Source: Caryophanales bacterium UBA5632 (GTDB lineage: Bacteria; Bacillota_I; Bacilli_A; Izemoplasmatales; Hujiaoplasmataceae). Taken from it: DNA of 22,141 bases. The notes under the pieces are model-generated. The model saw only the letters and a program-made list of their open reading frames with translations. It was not told where the DNA came from and ran no database searches. Positions 7,669-15,575 of the stretch are shown piece by piece; position 1 is the stretch's first letter, and each line of letters starts with the position of its first letter. The position numbers and the translations under genes were made by a program. The DNA is taken from contig DIJY01000082.1 in assembly GCA_002421405.1 (NCBI GenBank), positions 3,245 to 25,385 on the forward strand, written 5' to 3'.

Positions 7669-7677
7669 ATTATATCA
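7669..7677 (-). promoter_or_regulatory. Extended -10 promoter of the 7TM-PAS-GGDEF gene
   Basis: TGATATAAT on the minus strand, with no convincing -35 hexamer at 16-18 bases. It predicts a leader of about 74 bases. The leader lacks the conserved cores of c-di-GMP riboswitches. Confidence 0.6.
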
Positions 7678-7802
7678 TATTTACAAAAATTGGAAATATC
7701 AAAAAATGGCAAATAAATAGTCTAAAAAACTTAAAAGTCTATCAATCTTACATTCATACCGATAAGTTGATTGAATAGTATCGATAAAATTAATCACTTG
7801 AA

Positions 7803-7831
7803 TTGAAAAAAACAAGATATTATGGTATAAA
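7803..7831 (+). promoter_or_regulatory. Promoter of the GGEEF-hemerythrin gene
   Basis: TTGAAA (7803-7808), a 17-base spacer and TATAAA (7826-7831), with an extended TG at 7823-7824. The start would be near 7838. The SD AGGAGA is at 7858-7863, seven bases before the ATG. Confidence 0.65.
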
Positions 7832-7859
7832 TTAACCAAGTAAATTTGGTATAAAATTA
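7823..7859 (+). repeat. Tandem TGGTATAAA boxes in the leader of the GGEEF-hemerythrin gene
   Basis: TGGTATAAATTA (7823-7834) recurs as TGGTATAAAATTA (7847-7859), 24 bases downstream. The second copy runs into the SD. Between them ACCAA (7835-7839) and TTGGT (7846-7850) form a short inverted repeat. The first copy is the -10 element. The second is too close to the ATG to be a useful promoter and might be a regulator site. Confidence 0.4.
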
Positions 7860-7870
7860 GGAGACTTTCA

Positions 7871-9445
7871 ATGGATAACAGAACACTACTGGTCGCACTT
7901 GGAATCATTGCTACAAGTTATTCTTTTTTATTTCTATTATTAAGTTATAAGCGACGTGATAAGTCATTCCTTGTTTTTTCAATTGGCTTCTTTTTTGCAC
8001 TCATTTTAGCGCTTTTAACTTATCAGCAAGGAAACTGGCATCCTTTCTTTAGCGTTATCTTATTAAATATGTCTTACTATGTTTTTTTATACCTTCTTTC
8101 CGCCGGTTTCAAAGTACTTTATAACCTTCCACTTTTTAACAAACGGACTTTGATTTATTTTTTGTTTTTTTTCTGCTTGTTTATCGTCTTTACTTTTGTC
8201 TTCCCTCACTACAGTATTCGAATCATCCTCAGTTCTATCATGGCGTTGATTGTAATTTATATGAACTATAAAGAATTAAACCCTACCTTGTTAAAAGAAA
8301 CTCCCAAATATTCGATTGTTTCAAAATCAGTCGTTTTAATTTATCTATTCATCGCCATCCTCAGAATTCTTTTTGCTATGATCACCTTTCGAGCAGAAGG
8401 TATATTAATAGAAGACGCCCTCTTCACGACAATAACAAACATGTTTATTTTTATCAGTATCAATGTATGGTCCATGATGATATTATCTGCTGATTACGCA
8501 AAATTACATTCAATTTTGAAAGAGCAAAACGATCAATTAGCGAAACTTGCATTGAAAGATTCTTTAACTGGACTTTATAACCGCCATTTCTTAGAACAAG
8601 AAATGCAAAGATATACGACAATTTCAACTTCTTACAATCAACCCTTGTCCTTTATCATGTTTGACTTAGACAATTTTAAAATTGTGAACGATGTCTATGG
8701 TCATGATTATGGTGATCAAGTTTTAATCAAAGTCGCTGAAGTAACGTTAAAAACCATTCGACCTTTGGATATTGCCTATCGCTGGGGTGGTGAAGAATTT
8801 TTAATCATCTTACCGAACACGCCAATCGCTTCTGCCAACGAACTCGCTGAAAATCTACGTGTCGCTGTGAAAGAAGCTTTTTTCGAGAAGAAAGGTCAGG
8901 TCACGATTAGTTTAGGTGTCTCTGAATATAAAGCCAATGACTCATCACTGAGTTGGTTTAGAAGGGCGGACTACGGATTAGGACAAGCAAAAAAGACTGG
9001 AAAGGATAAAGTCGTCGTTTGGCCATCGCATCAACCGCTACCGCTTGCATTTGCGACCGTCGATTGGCATGAATCTTGGAATTCAGGACACCCTGAAATT
9101 GATAAACAACACAAAGAATTGATTCAACTGTCCAATGAACTCGCCGCCATTGCGCTTGAAAGAGAAAATATCGGTCAGGTCATTCATCAACTCGATATTA
9201 TTATGGAACACGTGATGGCTCATTTCAAATATGAAGAACAAATCTTATTTCAAATTGGGTATGACCAATTTGATTTACACCAAGCGGAACACAATCATTT
9301 AATCACTCGTTTCCAAAAATTACTTGAGGACGCTAAAGCGAATAAAGTATCAATCAAAGAATGTTTTGATCAAATTGCTGGAACGTTAATCATTGGTCAT
9401 TTGCTCCATTACGATAAACTGTTTTTCCCTTTATTTGAAGATTAA
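7871..9445 (+). CDS. Membrane diguanylate cyclase with C-terminal hemerythrin domain
   Basis: A 524-residue fusion. Residues ~5-206 hold about seven membrane segments of no recognised sensor family. Residues ~222-384 are a GGDEF domain with LTGLYNR at 232-238, FDLDNFKIVND at 264-274, an intact GGEEF at 306-310 and a canonical inhibitory site RPLD at 297-300, five residues before it. Residues ~398-524 are a bacteriohemerythrin with every di-iron ligand in place: His414 (PEIDKQH), His451 and Glu455, His470 and His474, His510 and Asp515. Hemerythrin binds O2 (or NO) at a di-iron site, so the protein probably makes c-di-GMP in response to oxygen or redox state. In the studied Vibrio cholerae Bhr-DGC the order is hemerythrin first; here it is last. 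Start ATG 7871 follows AGGAGA. It is monocistronic. Confidence 0.93.
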   Translation: MDNRTLLVALGIIATSYSFLFLLLSYKRRDKSFLVFSIGFFFALILALLTYQQGNWHPFFSVILLNMSYYVFLYLLSAGFKVLYNLPLFNKRTLIYFLFFFCLFIVFTFVFPHYSIRIILSSIMALIVIYMNYKELNPTLLKETPKYSIVSKSVVLIYLFIAILRILFAMITFRAEGILIEDALFTTITNMFIFISINVWSMMILSADYAKLHSILKEQNDQLAKLALKDSLTGLYNRHFLEQEMQRYTTISTSYNQPLSFIMFDLDNFKIVNDVYGHDYGDQVLIKVAEVTLKTIRPLDIAYRWGGEEFLIILPNTPIASANELAENLRVAVKEAFFEKKGQVTISLGVSEYKANDSSLSWFRRADYGLGQAKKTGKDKVVVWPSHQPLPLAFATVDWHESWNSGHPEIDKQHKELIQLSNELAAIALERENIGQVIHQLDIIMEHVMAHFKYEEQILFQIGYDQFDLHQAEHNHLITRFQKLLEDAKANKVSIKECFDQIAGTLIIGHLLHYDKLFFPLFED

Positions 9446-9446
9446 T

Positions 9447-9493
9447 AAAAAAGAACTGACAAACGATTTTGAAATGATCTGTCAGTTCTTTTC
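9447..9493. terminator. Bidirectional terminator
   Basis: AAAAAAGAACTGACA (9447-9461) pairs with TGTCAGTTCTTTT (9480-9492) around an 18-base loop. It sits in the 49-base gap between the convergent hemerythrin-DGC and MATE genes, with A and T runs on opposite sides. Confidence 0.8.
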
Positions 9494-9494
9494 T

Positions 9495-10877
9495 TTAAGC
9501 TTTAATAGCCATTATATCTTCATTTTTCGCTAAATTTTTAATCCAATAGCCTTTTCGGTATCTTGACAAACCAAATAGCCCCTTTGGTATATCGGTTAAC
9601 TGAACAATCAAAAACATGATGGTGACGGGCCAATCGGTGAAACGTGACATCACAAAGGCAATTGGGACTGCCACAACCCACATATAGACGGAATCCATCA
9701 ATAGCGTTGATTTCGTATCGCCGCCTGATCTTAAAGTAAAATACAAAGCAACGTTAAATGAATAAACCGGTATAAAAATCGCGTTCACGCGGATGTTAAA
9801 CATGGCAATGGCTTTTGTTTCTTCTGAGACACGATAGATATCTAAGACAAAGAAACTTAATATGAATAACAAAACTCCCATACAGGCTGCAAAGAACACC
9901 GCAAATGCAATCAATTTTCTGGCATTATCTTTTGCTTCTTCGAGTTCATTTCTTCCCAGCGTGTTGCCAACTAATACCGCAATTCCGGTTGCCACACCGC
10001 CAAATGTCACAAAGACTAATTGAGAGATTGCTCCCGTGATGTTTTGTGCCGCAAACGCGTATTCACCTCTTAACGAGTAGGCTTGCATAAACATCGTTTG
10101 TCCTGTCGACCATAAGGTTTCATTGAGCATTAAAGGTAATGCCATCGCAAAAATAGCTGTTAAGACTTTTTTATCAATTTTAAAAAGATCTTTGAGTTTT
10201 GTGTCAAATTGAATGCCTTTACGTTTTAACAAAATTAAAGATAAACTGAATTCAACACACCTCGCAATCAAAGTGGCATAAGCTGCGCCAATGATGCCAA
10301 GTTTTGGAAAACCAAATAAGCCAAATATCAATAAAGCATTTAACGCTGTATTCGTTAAAATTGCGCCAATTGAGATAAACAATAATGGCTTTGTTATTCC
10401 CATATCTCTAAATGTATTCGCTATCGCAATTGTTAAGACCCAGGGTAATATGCCAAACCGAATAATCTTTAAATAGGCCATCGCATTATTGATGGTTTCT
10501 GGATTTGAAGTAAATAAACTGATTAATCCTCTCCCAAAAAAAGTAAAAATCACAAACGAAACCACAAAAACGGTCAAAGCAGTCATAACTTTAAACCGAA
10601 ATGTTTGCTTTAATTTGTCAAAATCTTTCGACCCAAAATATTGAGCGCTATAAATACCGGCACCACCAATGGCGCCAAAGGTAATGAGCATCATCACAAA
10701 ATAGAGTTGATTGACGGTCGATACCGAAACAATCGCAGATTCCTCTAAGGATCCAACCATGACATTATCAACGAGTTGTACTGATGAGGTAATCAACTGT
10801 TGCGCCACAATCGGAAGTGCGACAGTGAATAGATTACGATAAAATTTTTTGTCTCCGATTAAACTTTTGATGTTCAT
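9495..10877 (-). CDS. MATE-family multidrug/cation antiporter
   Basis: A 460-residue membrane protein of normal MATE length with about twelve hydrophobic segments in two similar halves. Each half starts with the family pattern: ALPIVAQQLITSSVQLVDNVMVG near residues 20-42, and ALPLMLNETLWSTGQTMFMQ near 245-265. An AIGGAG turn follows in the first half. MATE proteins export drugs or metabolites in exchange for Na+ or H+; the substrate here cannot be read. The ATG at 10877 has SD AAAGGGA upstream. It is divergent from the gamma-glutamyltransferase gene across 169 bases that hold a 12-base palindrome. Confidence 0.93.
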   Translation of the reverse strand: MNIKSLIGDKKFYRNLFTVALPIVAQQLITSSVQLVDNVMVGSLEESAIVSVSTVNQLYFVMMLITFGAIGGAGIYSAQYFGSKDFDKLKQTFRFKVMTALTVFVVSFVIFTFFGRGLISLFTSNPETINNAMAYLKIIRFGILPWVLTIAIANTFRDMGITKPLLFISIGAILTNTALNALLIFGLFGFPKLGIIGAAYATLIARCVEFSLSLILLKRKGIQFDTKLKDLFKIDKKVLTAIFAMALPLMLNETLWSTGQTMFMQAYSLRGEYAFAAQNITGAISQLVFVTFGGVATGIAVLVGNTLGRNELEEAKDNARKLIAFAVFFAACMGVLLFILSFFVLDIYRVSEETKAIAMFNIRVNAIFIPVYSFNVALYFTLRSGGDTKSTLLMDSVYMWVVAVPIAFVMSRFTDWPVTIMFLIVQLTDIPKGLFGLSRYRKGYWIKNLAKNEDIMAIKA

Positions 10878-10947
10878 GATGAATCCCTTTCAATCTTATC
10901 TTATTTACCTTATTATTTTACACGTTTTTCACTTGCTAGGCAAACAA

Positions 10948-10959
10948 TATTGATCAATA
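10948..10959. promoter_or_regulatory. Palindrome between divergent MATE and ggt genes
   Basis: TATTGATCAATA is a perfect 12-base palindrome lying between the two divergent genes, and no regulator gene is adjacent. It may be an operator for one or both promoters. AT-rich palindromes of this length also arise by chance. Confidence 0.3.
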
Positions 10960-11006
10960 ATAAGAATAACTTATTTCGTCAATCTATAGCACAATTGAAA
11001 GTCATT

Positions 11007-11015
11007 TGATATAAT
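11007..11015 (+). promoter_or_regulatory. Extended -10 promoter of ggt
   Basis: TGATATAAT with no good -35 box at the right distance (TTGAAA at 10995 is too close). The start near 11022 gives a ~25-base leader with SD AGGAGG at 11037-11042. This also rules out the in-frame ATG at 11014, which lies inside the -10 box. Confidence 0.65.
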
Positions 11016-11046
11016 GATTTTTGTTATCGATTCATTAGGAGGACAT

Positions 11047-12660
11047 ATGTTTAATCAACCTTATGATTATTATCCTTATTCATCAAAAAGATCAGTCCAA
11101 TATGCCAAAAATGGGATGGTGGCCACCTCTTCGCCTTTAGCTGCAGAAGCAGGACTAGAGATTTTAAGAATGGGCGGCAATGCAATTGATAGTGCCATCG
11201 CGACTGCGGCTTGTCTAACTGTTGTGGAACCGACTTCAAACGGGATAGGCGGTGACGCCTTCGCTTTGGTGTGGTTTAATCAAAAACTCCATGGTTTGAA
11301 TGCGAGTGGCTTTGCCCCTGAACGCATGAATATCGATAACATCCATTCAAAAGGACTCGATACCATTCCAAGATTTGGTTTGGTTCCCATCACCGTTCCG
11401 GGAGTCCCTGCAGCATGGGCGAGTCTCAATCAAAAATTTGGGAAATTATCTTTAATCGATTGTTTACGACCAGCAATTCGATATGCATTAGAAGGTTACC
11501 CCGTCAGTGAACATGTCGCAAAACATTGGCAAAATGCTTTTAATATCTATCTAAAGCATTTAATAGGGAATGAATTTAAACCGTGGTTTGAAACCTTTTC
11601 ATTCAATCAAAAAGCTCCGTTAAGGGGGCAGATTGTTAAATTGCCGCATCATGCAAAAACATTAGAGACCATTGGATTAACCAATTCAGACGACTTTTAT
11701 CAAGGTCAAATCGCTGATCAAATCGATGCTTTTTCTCAAAAATATAACGGTTTTATCCGCAAAAGCGATTTGATGAAATACAAACCCCTTTGGGTTGATC
11801 CAATTTCAATCAATTATAAAGGGTATGACATTTATGAAATACCTCCGAATGGACAAGGTCTAATTGCATTACAAGCTTTAAATATTATCAAGGGTTTTGA
11901 TTTTTCTGTCAAAGAGGACGAAAGTACGTACCACAAACAGATTGAAGCCATCAAACTCGCATTCGCTGACGGTTTATCACAAATCAGCGATCCCGATTTC
12001 ATGAAAATCTCACATCATCAACTTTTGTCTGATACTTACGCACAATTAAGACGTGACATGATAACCGAGCACGCTTTAGAGCCAACGCCTTTTGATTTTA
12101 AGGATGCCGGTACGGTCTATCTATGTACTGCGGATCATGAAGGAAATATGGTTTCTTATATTCAAAGCAATTACATGGGATTTGGTTCTGGTATCGTCAT
12201 TCCAAATACCGGAATTGCAATGCAAAATCGCGGACTTAATTTCTCGCTGGAAACAAATCATCCTAATGAACTCAAACCTTTCAAACGACCTTATCATACA
12301 ATTATTCCCGGTTTTATCATGAAGGACAAACAAGCAATCGGTCCTTTTGGGGTCATGGGTGGTTTCATGCAACCACAAGGTCATCTTCAAGTCATCATGA
12401 ATCTCATTGACTTCAAGATGAATCCCCAATCAGCGGTTGATGCGCCGAGATGGCAATGGGTGGATCATAAAAAGGTGATTGTTGAACCCAGCGTTTCGAA
12501 CGAAATCATTGATGCCTTAATCAAACGCGGCCATGAGGTCAAAATTGAAAGTGAATTGTCGAACTTTGGAAGAGGTCAAATAATCTTACGAAACCCAGAA
12601 ACCGGCGTTTACACAGGTGGTACCGAACCAAGATGCGATGGTCATATTGCCCTATATTAA
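11047..12660 (+). CDS. Gamma-glutamyltransferase, cytoplasmic YwrD-like
   Basis: A 537-residue Ntn-hydrolase precursor. In the family, autocleavage frees the nucleophilic Thr of the small subunit; here that is Thr356 in DAGTVYLCTADHEGNMVSY. Other motifs: KNGMVATSSPLAAEAGLEIL near residue 22, GGNAIDSAIA, TSNGIGGDAF, SNYMGFGSGIV and MGGFMQPQGH (oxyanion-loop Gly-Gly). No signal peptide is present, unlike periplasmic or secreted GGTs, which fits the YwrD-type intracellular branch; a role in gamma-glutamyl peptide or glutathione-like thiol turnover is possible but unproven. Start ATG 11047 is set by AGGAGG five bases upstream. A single-gene unit, convergent with the helicase gene. Confidence 0.92.
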   Translation: MFNQPYDYYPYSSKRSVQYAKNGMVATSSPLAAEAGLEILRMGGNAIDSAIATAACLTVVEPTSNGIGGDAFALVWFNQKLHGLNASGFAPERMNIDNIHSKGLDTIPRFGLVPITVPGVPAAWASLNQKFGKLSLIDCLRPAIRYALEGYPVSEHVAKHWQNAFNIYLKHLIGNEFKPWFETFSFNQKAPLRGQIVKLPHHAKTLETIGLTNSDDFYQGQIADQIDAFSQKYNGFIRKSDLMKYKPLWVDPISINYKGYDIYEIPPNGQGLIALQALNIIKGFDFSVKEDESTYHKQIEAIKLAFADGLSQISDPDFMKISHHQLLSDTYAQLRRDMITEHALEPTPFDFKDAGTVYLCTADHEGNMVSYIQSNYMGFGSGIVIPNTGIAMQNRGLNFSLETNHPNELKPFKRPYHTIIPGFIMKDKQAIGPFGVMGGFMQPQGHLQVIMNLIDFKMNPQSAVDAPRWQWVDHKKVIVEPSVSNEIIDALIKRGHEVKIESELSNFGRGQIILRNPETGVYTGGTEPRCDGHIALY

Positions 12661-12661
12661 T

Positions 12662-12691
12662 AAAAACAGTTTCCGAACGGAAACTGTTTTT
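12662..12691. terminator. Bidirectional terminator
   Basis: AAAAACAGTTTCCG (12662-12675) pairs perfectly with CGGAAACTGTTTTT (12678-12691). It fills the 35-base gap between the convergent ggt and helicase genes, with A-run and T-run on opposite sides. Confidence 0.9.
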
Positions 12692-12695
12692 ATGT

Positions 12696-14078
12696 TTATG
12701 ATTTCTTGTTTTGTTGTTTAGGCTGTGAATATTTTGATTTATCTGAGTCTTGATTTTTCTTTAATTGATTTAACTGTTGCTGCGATGGAGCTGCATATTC
12801 AGTATTTGGTCGTTTTGTCGCTTTAGGAAATGGTTTAGAAGTCTTACGGTTCGATTGTGGTTTTTGAGTGGATTGTGGCTTTTGAAATGATTGTTTTGGG
12901 GGTGGAAGTTTTTGTGCAACTCGTTGTTCTTTTTTCTCGAATGAAGCCGAGAAGCGGTGATTTTCAACGACTGGAACTCTTTTGCCAATGTGTCTTTCGA
13001 TATCTTTCAGTAATCCTTCTTCCTCTTCAGAACAAAATGAAATTGATTCTCCCGATAGTCCCGCTCTTCCAGTTCTTCCGATGCGGTGAATATACGTTTC
13101 GGGCACTTCAGGCAAATCGAAATTGACGACTAAACTTAGTTTTTCGATATCAAGTCCGCGAGCAGCGATATCCGTTGCGACCAATACGCGTAAATCATGG
13201 CTTTTGAATTTCGCTAAAGCTGACGTTCTTGCCTGTTGTGATTTATTTCCATGGATGGCTTCAGCATAAATATGATTAAGGCCTAAATCTTTAACGAGTT
13301 TATTGGCACCGTGTTTCGTTCTCGTGAATACCAACACGGAATCAATTTTCGCATCTTCCAAAATCGAGACTAATAGATTTGTTTTATTTCGCTTTAAAAC
13401 ATAATACAGTTTTTGCTTGATTGCTTCAACGGTTGTTTCAACAGGATCAATTGCTATCCTAACAGGGTTGATAAGGATTGTGTTTGCTAGATCAGCAATT
13501 AATTTAGGCATGGTCGCTGAAAAAAGCATGGTTTGTTTTTTCTTAGGTAATTCATGAATGATTTTTTTCACGTCATTAATGAAACCCATGTCAAGCATCC
13601 GATCAGCTTCATCTAAAACGAAAAACTCAATTTGCTTTAAATCAATATATCCTTGATTCATCAAATCGAGCAATCGACCGGGTGTCGCAATTAAGACATC
13701 AAGTCCTGCTTTCAATGCTTCGGTTTGTGATTTTTGTTTGACGCCTCCGTAAATAACAATCGATTTCACGCCAAGATTTTGACCGTAATTTCGAAAACTT
13801 TCTTGAATTTGCATTGCCAACTCACGCGTCGGCGTTAAGACTAAAGCTTTAATTGTCCGGTATTTTCTTGGAAGGTGTGTCGGAGAATAGAGCTTTTGTA
13901 ATATTGGAACTGCAAATGCGGCTGTTTTACCCGTACCTGTTTGTGCACTTCCAAGCAAGTCTTTTCCTGATAATAAAACCGGTATTGCTTGTTCTTGAAT
14001 CGGTGTTGGGACTAAGTACCCTTCACTTTTTAAAGCTTCAGTGATTGGGTTAATAATTTTCAGTTGTTCAAATGTCAT
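12696..14078 (-). CDS. DEAD-box ATP-dependent RNA helicase (RhlE/CshA-like)
   Basis: A 460-residue RNA-unwinding protein. The Q motif (GYLVPTPIQEQAIP, 20-33), Walker A AQTGTGKT (45-52), PTRELA (83-88), TPGRLLD (132-138), DEAD (156-159), SAT (187-189), ATDIAARGLDI (301-311) and HRIGRTGR (331-338) are all intact. After ~380 the chain becomes a disordered basic tail rich in Q, P, K and S with a repeated QKPQS unit, a common RNA-binding or condensate-forming tail. Such helicases act in ribosome assembly, mRNA decay and cold adaptation. SD AGGAG precedes ATG 14078. It lies 31 bases after the acyltransferase gene with no terminator between, so read-through is expected; no convincing promoter of its own was found. 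Confidence 0.96.
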   Translation of the reverse strand: MTFEQLKIINPITEALKSEGYLVPTPIQEQAIPVLLSGKDLLGSAQTGTGKTAAFAVPILQKLYSPTHLPRKYRTIKALVLTPTRELAMQIQESFRNYGQNLGVKSIVIYGGVKQKSQTEALKAGLDVLIATPGRLLDLMNQGYIDLKQIEFFVLDEADRMLDMGFINDVKKIIHELPKKKQTMLFSATMPKLIADLANTILINPVRIAIDPVETTVEAIKQKLYYVLKRNKTNLLVSILEDAKIDSVLVFTRTKHGANKLVKDLGLNHIYAEAIHGNKSQQARTSALAKFKSHDLRVLVATDIAARGLDIEKLSLVVNFDLPEVPETYIHRIGRTGRAGLSGESISFCSEEEEGLLKDIERHIGKRVPVVENHRFSASFEKKEQRVAQKLPPPKQSFQKPQSTQKPQSNRKTSKPFPKATKRPNTEYAAPSQQQLNQLKKNQDSDKSKYSQPKQQNKKS

Positions 14079-14109
14079 GGGTGACGCTCCTATTTCTATT
14101 GCGATTTAT

Positions 14110-15390
14110 TTATTGCCAATGATTCGAATCAATTTGAATTTTCAGTCCTTTGTCAACTAAAAACTTAACAAATACACGTTCTAATTCCGTTGATTCAAAG
14201 CATCGATTGAAGATAATTTTGGTATGATTATTATATGTGTTGACGGCGACACCAGGCTTTTTTCCAGATGCTAAATTGAATTCAAAGGCCGTCACATGAT
14301 CAGCCATTGTTTCAGGGAGTTTGATTTCGCCAAAGTTCGTTAAAGATATCGATGATGGACGATGTCCGATGATGGAATACCCTATCTTAAAAATCATTTT
14401 TTTCAGGGCAAGCGGTAATATTTTTACTAAAATATTTTTTTCAAATTGCACATTTTCATTCAAACGATCTTGTAAACGATTGAGGGTTAATTCTTGACGA
14501 AATTGATTTTGAGTCATTGAGAGAACCGTATCGAATGACAAATTTTTGCCTTCTGTATAGAGGGTCGTGTTAAAAAACAAAGAAAAGTTTCTTAAACTTT
14601 GAGAATACAAAAATCTTCTCATATTGACGGGAACACTGATTCTTATGGGATGTTTCGCTAATTGTTTTTGATTTCCAGATTGAATGATGGAGTAACTGAT
14701 TAAAGCAACTAAAAATTCTGAAACAGTTGCTTGATATGATTTTGATAATTGTTTGAGTTGAACCGTATCGATGGTAGCAGCAATTAATCCAATGCCACCT
14801 TTATCTTTGAAAGCTTTCCCTCGAAAGCGATATGCGGTCGTGTTTAAAAATTTATTGCGCTTTTTCTTGGTAAATAAAGCATTATAACTATCTTCAAGTT
14901 CTTCTCGTGAAGGTCGATCGTCAAGTGAAAGAACACTTCCATCATTGACTAATGGATAGCCAGCTAGTTCAAGATATCGAAATACGACGGCTTTTAGTAA
15001 CGCAAAAGCGCCAGTTCCATCAGACAAACTATGAAAAACTTCTAAACTAATTCGGTTTTGATAATAGAAAAACTTGAAAAGATAGCCATTATTTTTATGA
15101 GCAATCATTTCCTCACAAATATATGACGATTCATTGCGAATGATAACCGGTTTTAAATTTGGTTCATAATAAAACCAGAAAAAACCTTGATGCAATTTGA
15201 CAAAAAATGATGGAAAACGGTCCCTCGTATCTTCAACCGCTCTCAATAAAATATCTTTATCAATCAAATCAGTTAATTGAGCAGCAACCCGAAAAACGCC
15301 ACTATTCTTTTCAGTGGCGACGACAGGATATATTTTAGCTGCATTATCGAGACGCAACCAGCGTGAATCATAAGCAAGTGTCGACTTCAT
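14110..15390 (-). CDS. HxxxDG acyltransferase (alcohol acetyltransferase/condensation-like)
   Basis: A 426-residue soluble protein. Its opening (residues ~12-120) and the motif FHSLSDGTGAF with His120, Asp124 and Gly125 match the HxxxDG active site of the chloramphenicol acetyltransferase-like superfamily: condensation domains, wax-ester synthases, PapA proteins and fungal-type alcohol acetyltransferases. Further family-like features are the VPVNMRRF segment near 265 and SLTNFGEI near 350, in the position of the DFGWG-like motif of relatives. It likely moves an acyl group from CoA or a carrier to a hydroxyl or amine; the substrates are unknown. No carrier-protein or NRPS gene is near. ATG 15390 has SD AGAGGA. 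It heads a unit with the helicase and is divergent from a lipoprotein gene. Confidence 0.75.
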   Translation of the reverse strand: MKSTLAYDSRWLRLDNAAKIYPVVATEKNSGVFRVAAQLTDLIDKDILLRAVEDTRDRFPSFFVKLHQGFFWFYYEPNLKPVIIRNESSYICEEMIAHKNNGYLFKFFYYQNRISLEVFHSLSDGTGAFALLKAVVFRYLELAGYPLVNDGSVLSLDDRPSREELEDSYNALFTKKKRNKFLNTTAYRFRGKAFKDKGGIGLIAATIDTVQLKQLSKSYQATVSEFLVALISYSIIQSGNQKQLAKHPIRISVPVNMRRFLYSQSLRNFSLFFNTTLYTEGKNLSFDTVLSMTQNQFRQELTLNRLQDRLNENVQFEKNILVKILPLALKKMIFKIGYSIIGHRPSSISLTNFGEIKLPETMADHVTAFEFNLASGKKPGVAVNTYNNHTKIIFNRCFESTELERVFVKFLVDKGLKIQIDSNHWQ

Positions 15391-15420
15391 TTTATTCCTC
15401 TTTTGTTCATTGACCCAAAC

Positions 15421-15429
15421 ATTGTATCA
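15421..15429 (-). promoter_or_regulatory. Extended -10 promoter of the acyltransferase gene
   Basis: TGATACAAT on the minus strand, about 30 bases upstream of the ATG at 15390, with no clear -35. It is the same element type as at the other promoters of the window. Confidence 0.5.
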
Positions 15430-15511
15430 CAAAACAACAAAATAAGATACAAAGATATCATCACAGACATCATCAAATCACTTAATGATTCATTTATTTA
15501 GTCGACGCAAG

Positions 15512-15540
15512 TTGTATCAAAGCATGACATTTGATATAAT
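15512..15540 (+). promoter_or_regulatory. Promoter of the lipoprotein gene
   Basis: TTGTAT (15512-15517), a 17-base spacer and TATAAT (15535-15540), with an extended TG at 15532-15533. It shares ATTTGATATAAT with the ggt promoter. Confidence 0.75.
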
Positions 15541-15575
15541 TAAAAAAAGAATGATTCATGAAAGAAGTGATATTC

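Noticed and set aside
7589..7870. c-di-GMP riboswitch between the two divergent cyclase genes
   Set aside because: The conserved GEMM cores and their paired stems are not visible on either strand; the leaders are about 74 and 33 bases and AT-rich.
11014..11046. Upstream in-frame ATG for the gamma-glutamyltransferase
   Set aside because: The ATG lies inside the TATAAT box and has no SD; ATG 11047 has AGGAGG at proper spacing.
15558..15575. Upstream in-frame ATG for the lipoprotein
   Set aside because: It would put six residues before an otherwise ideal signal peptide and sits about 11 bases from the predicted start; ATG 15576 has the better SD. Not fully excluded.
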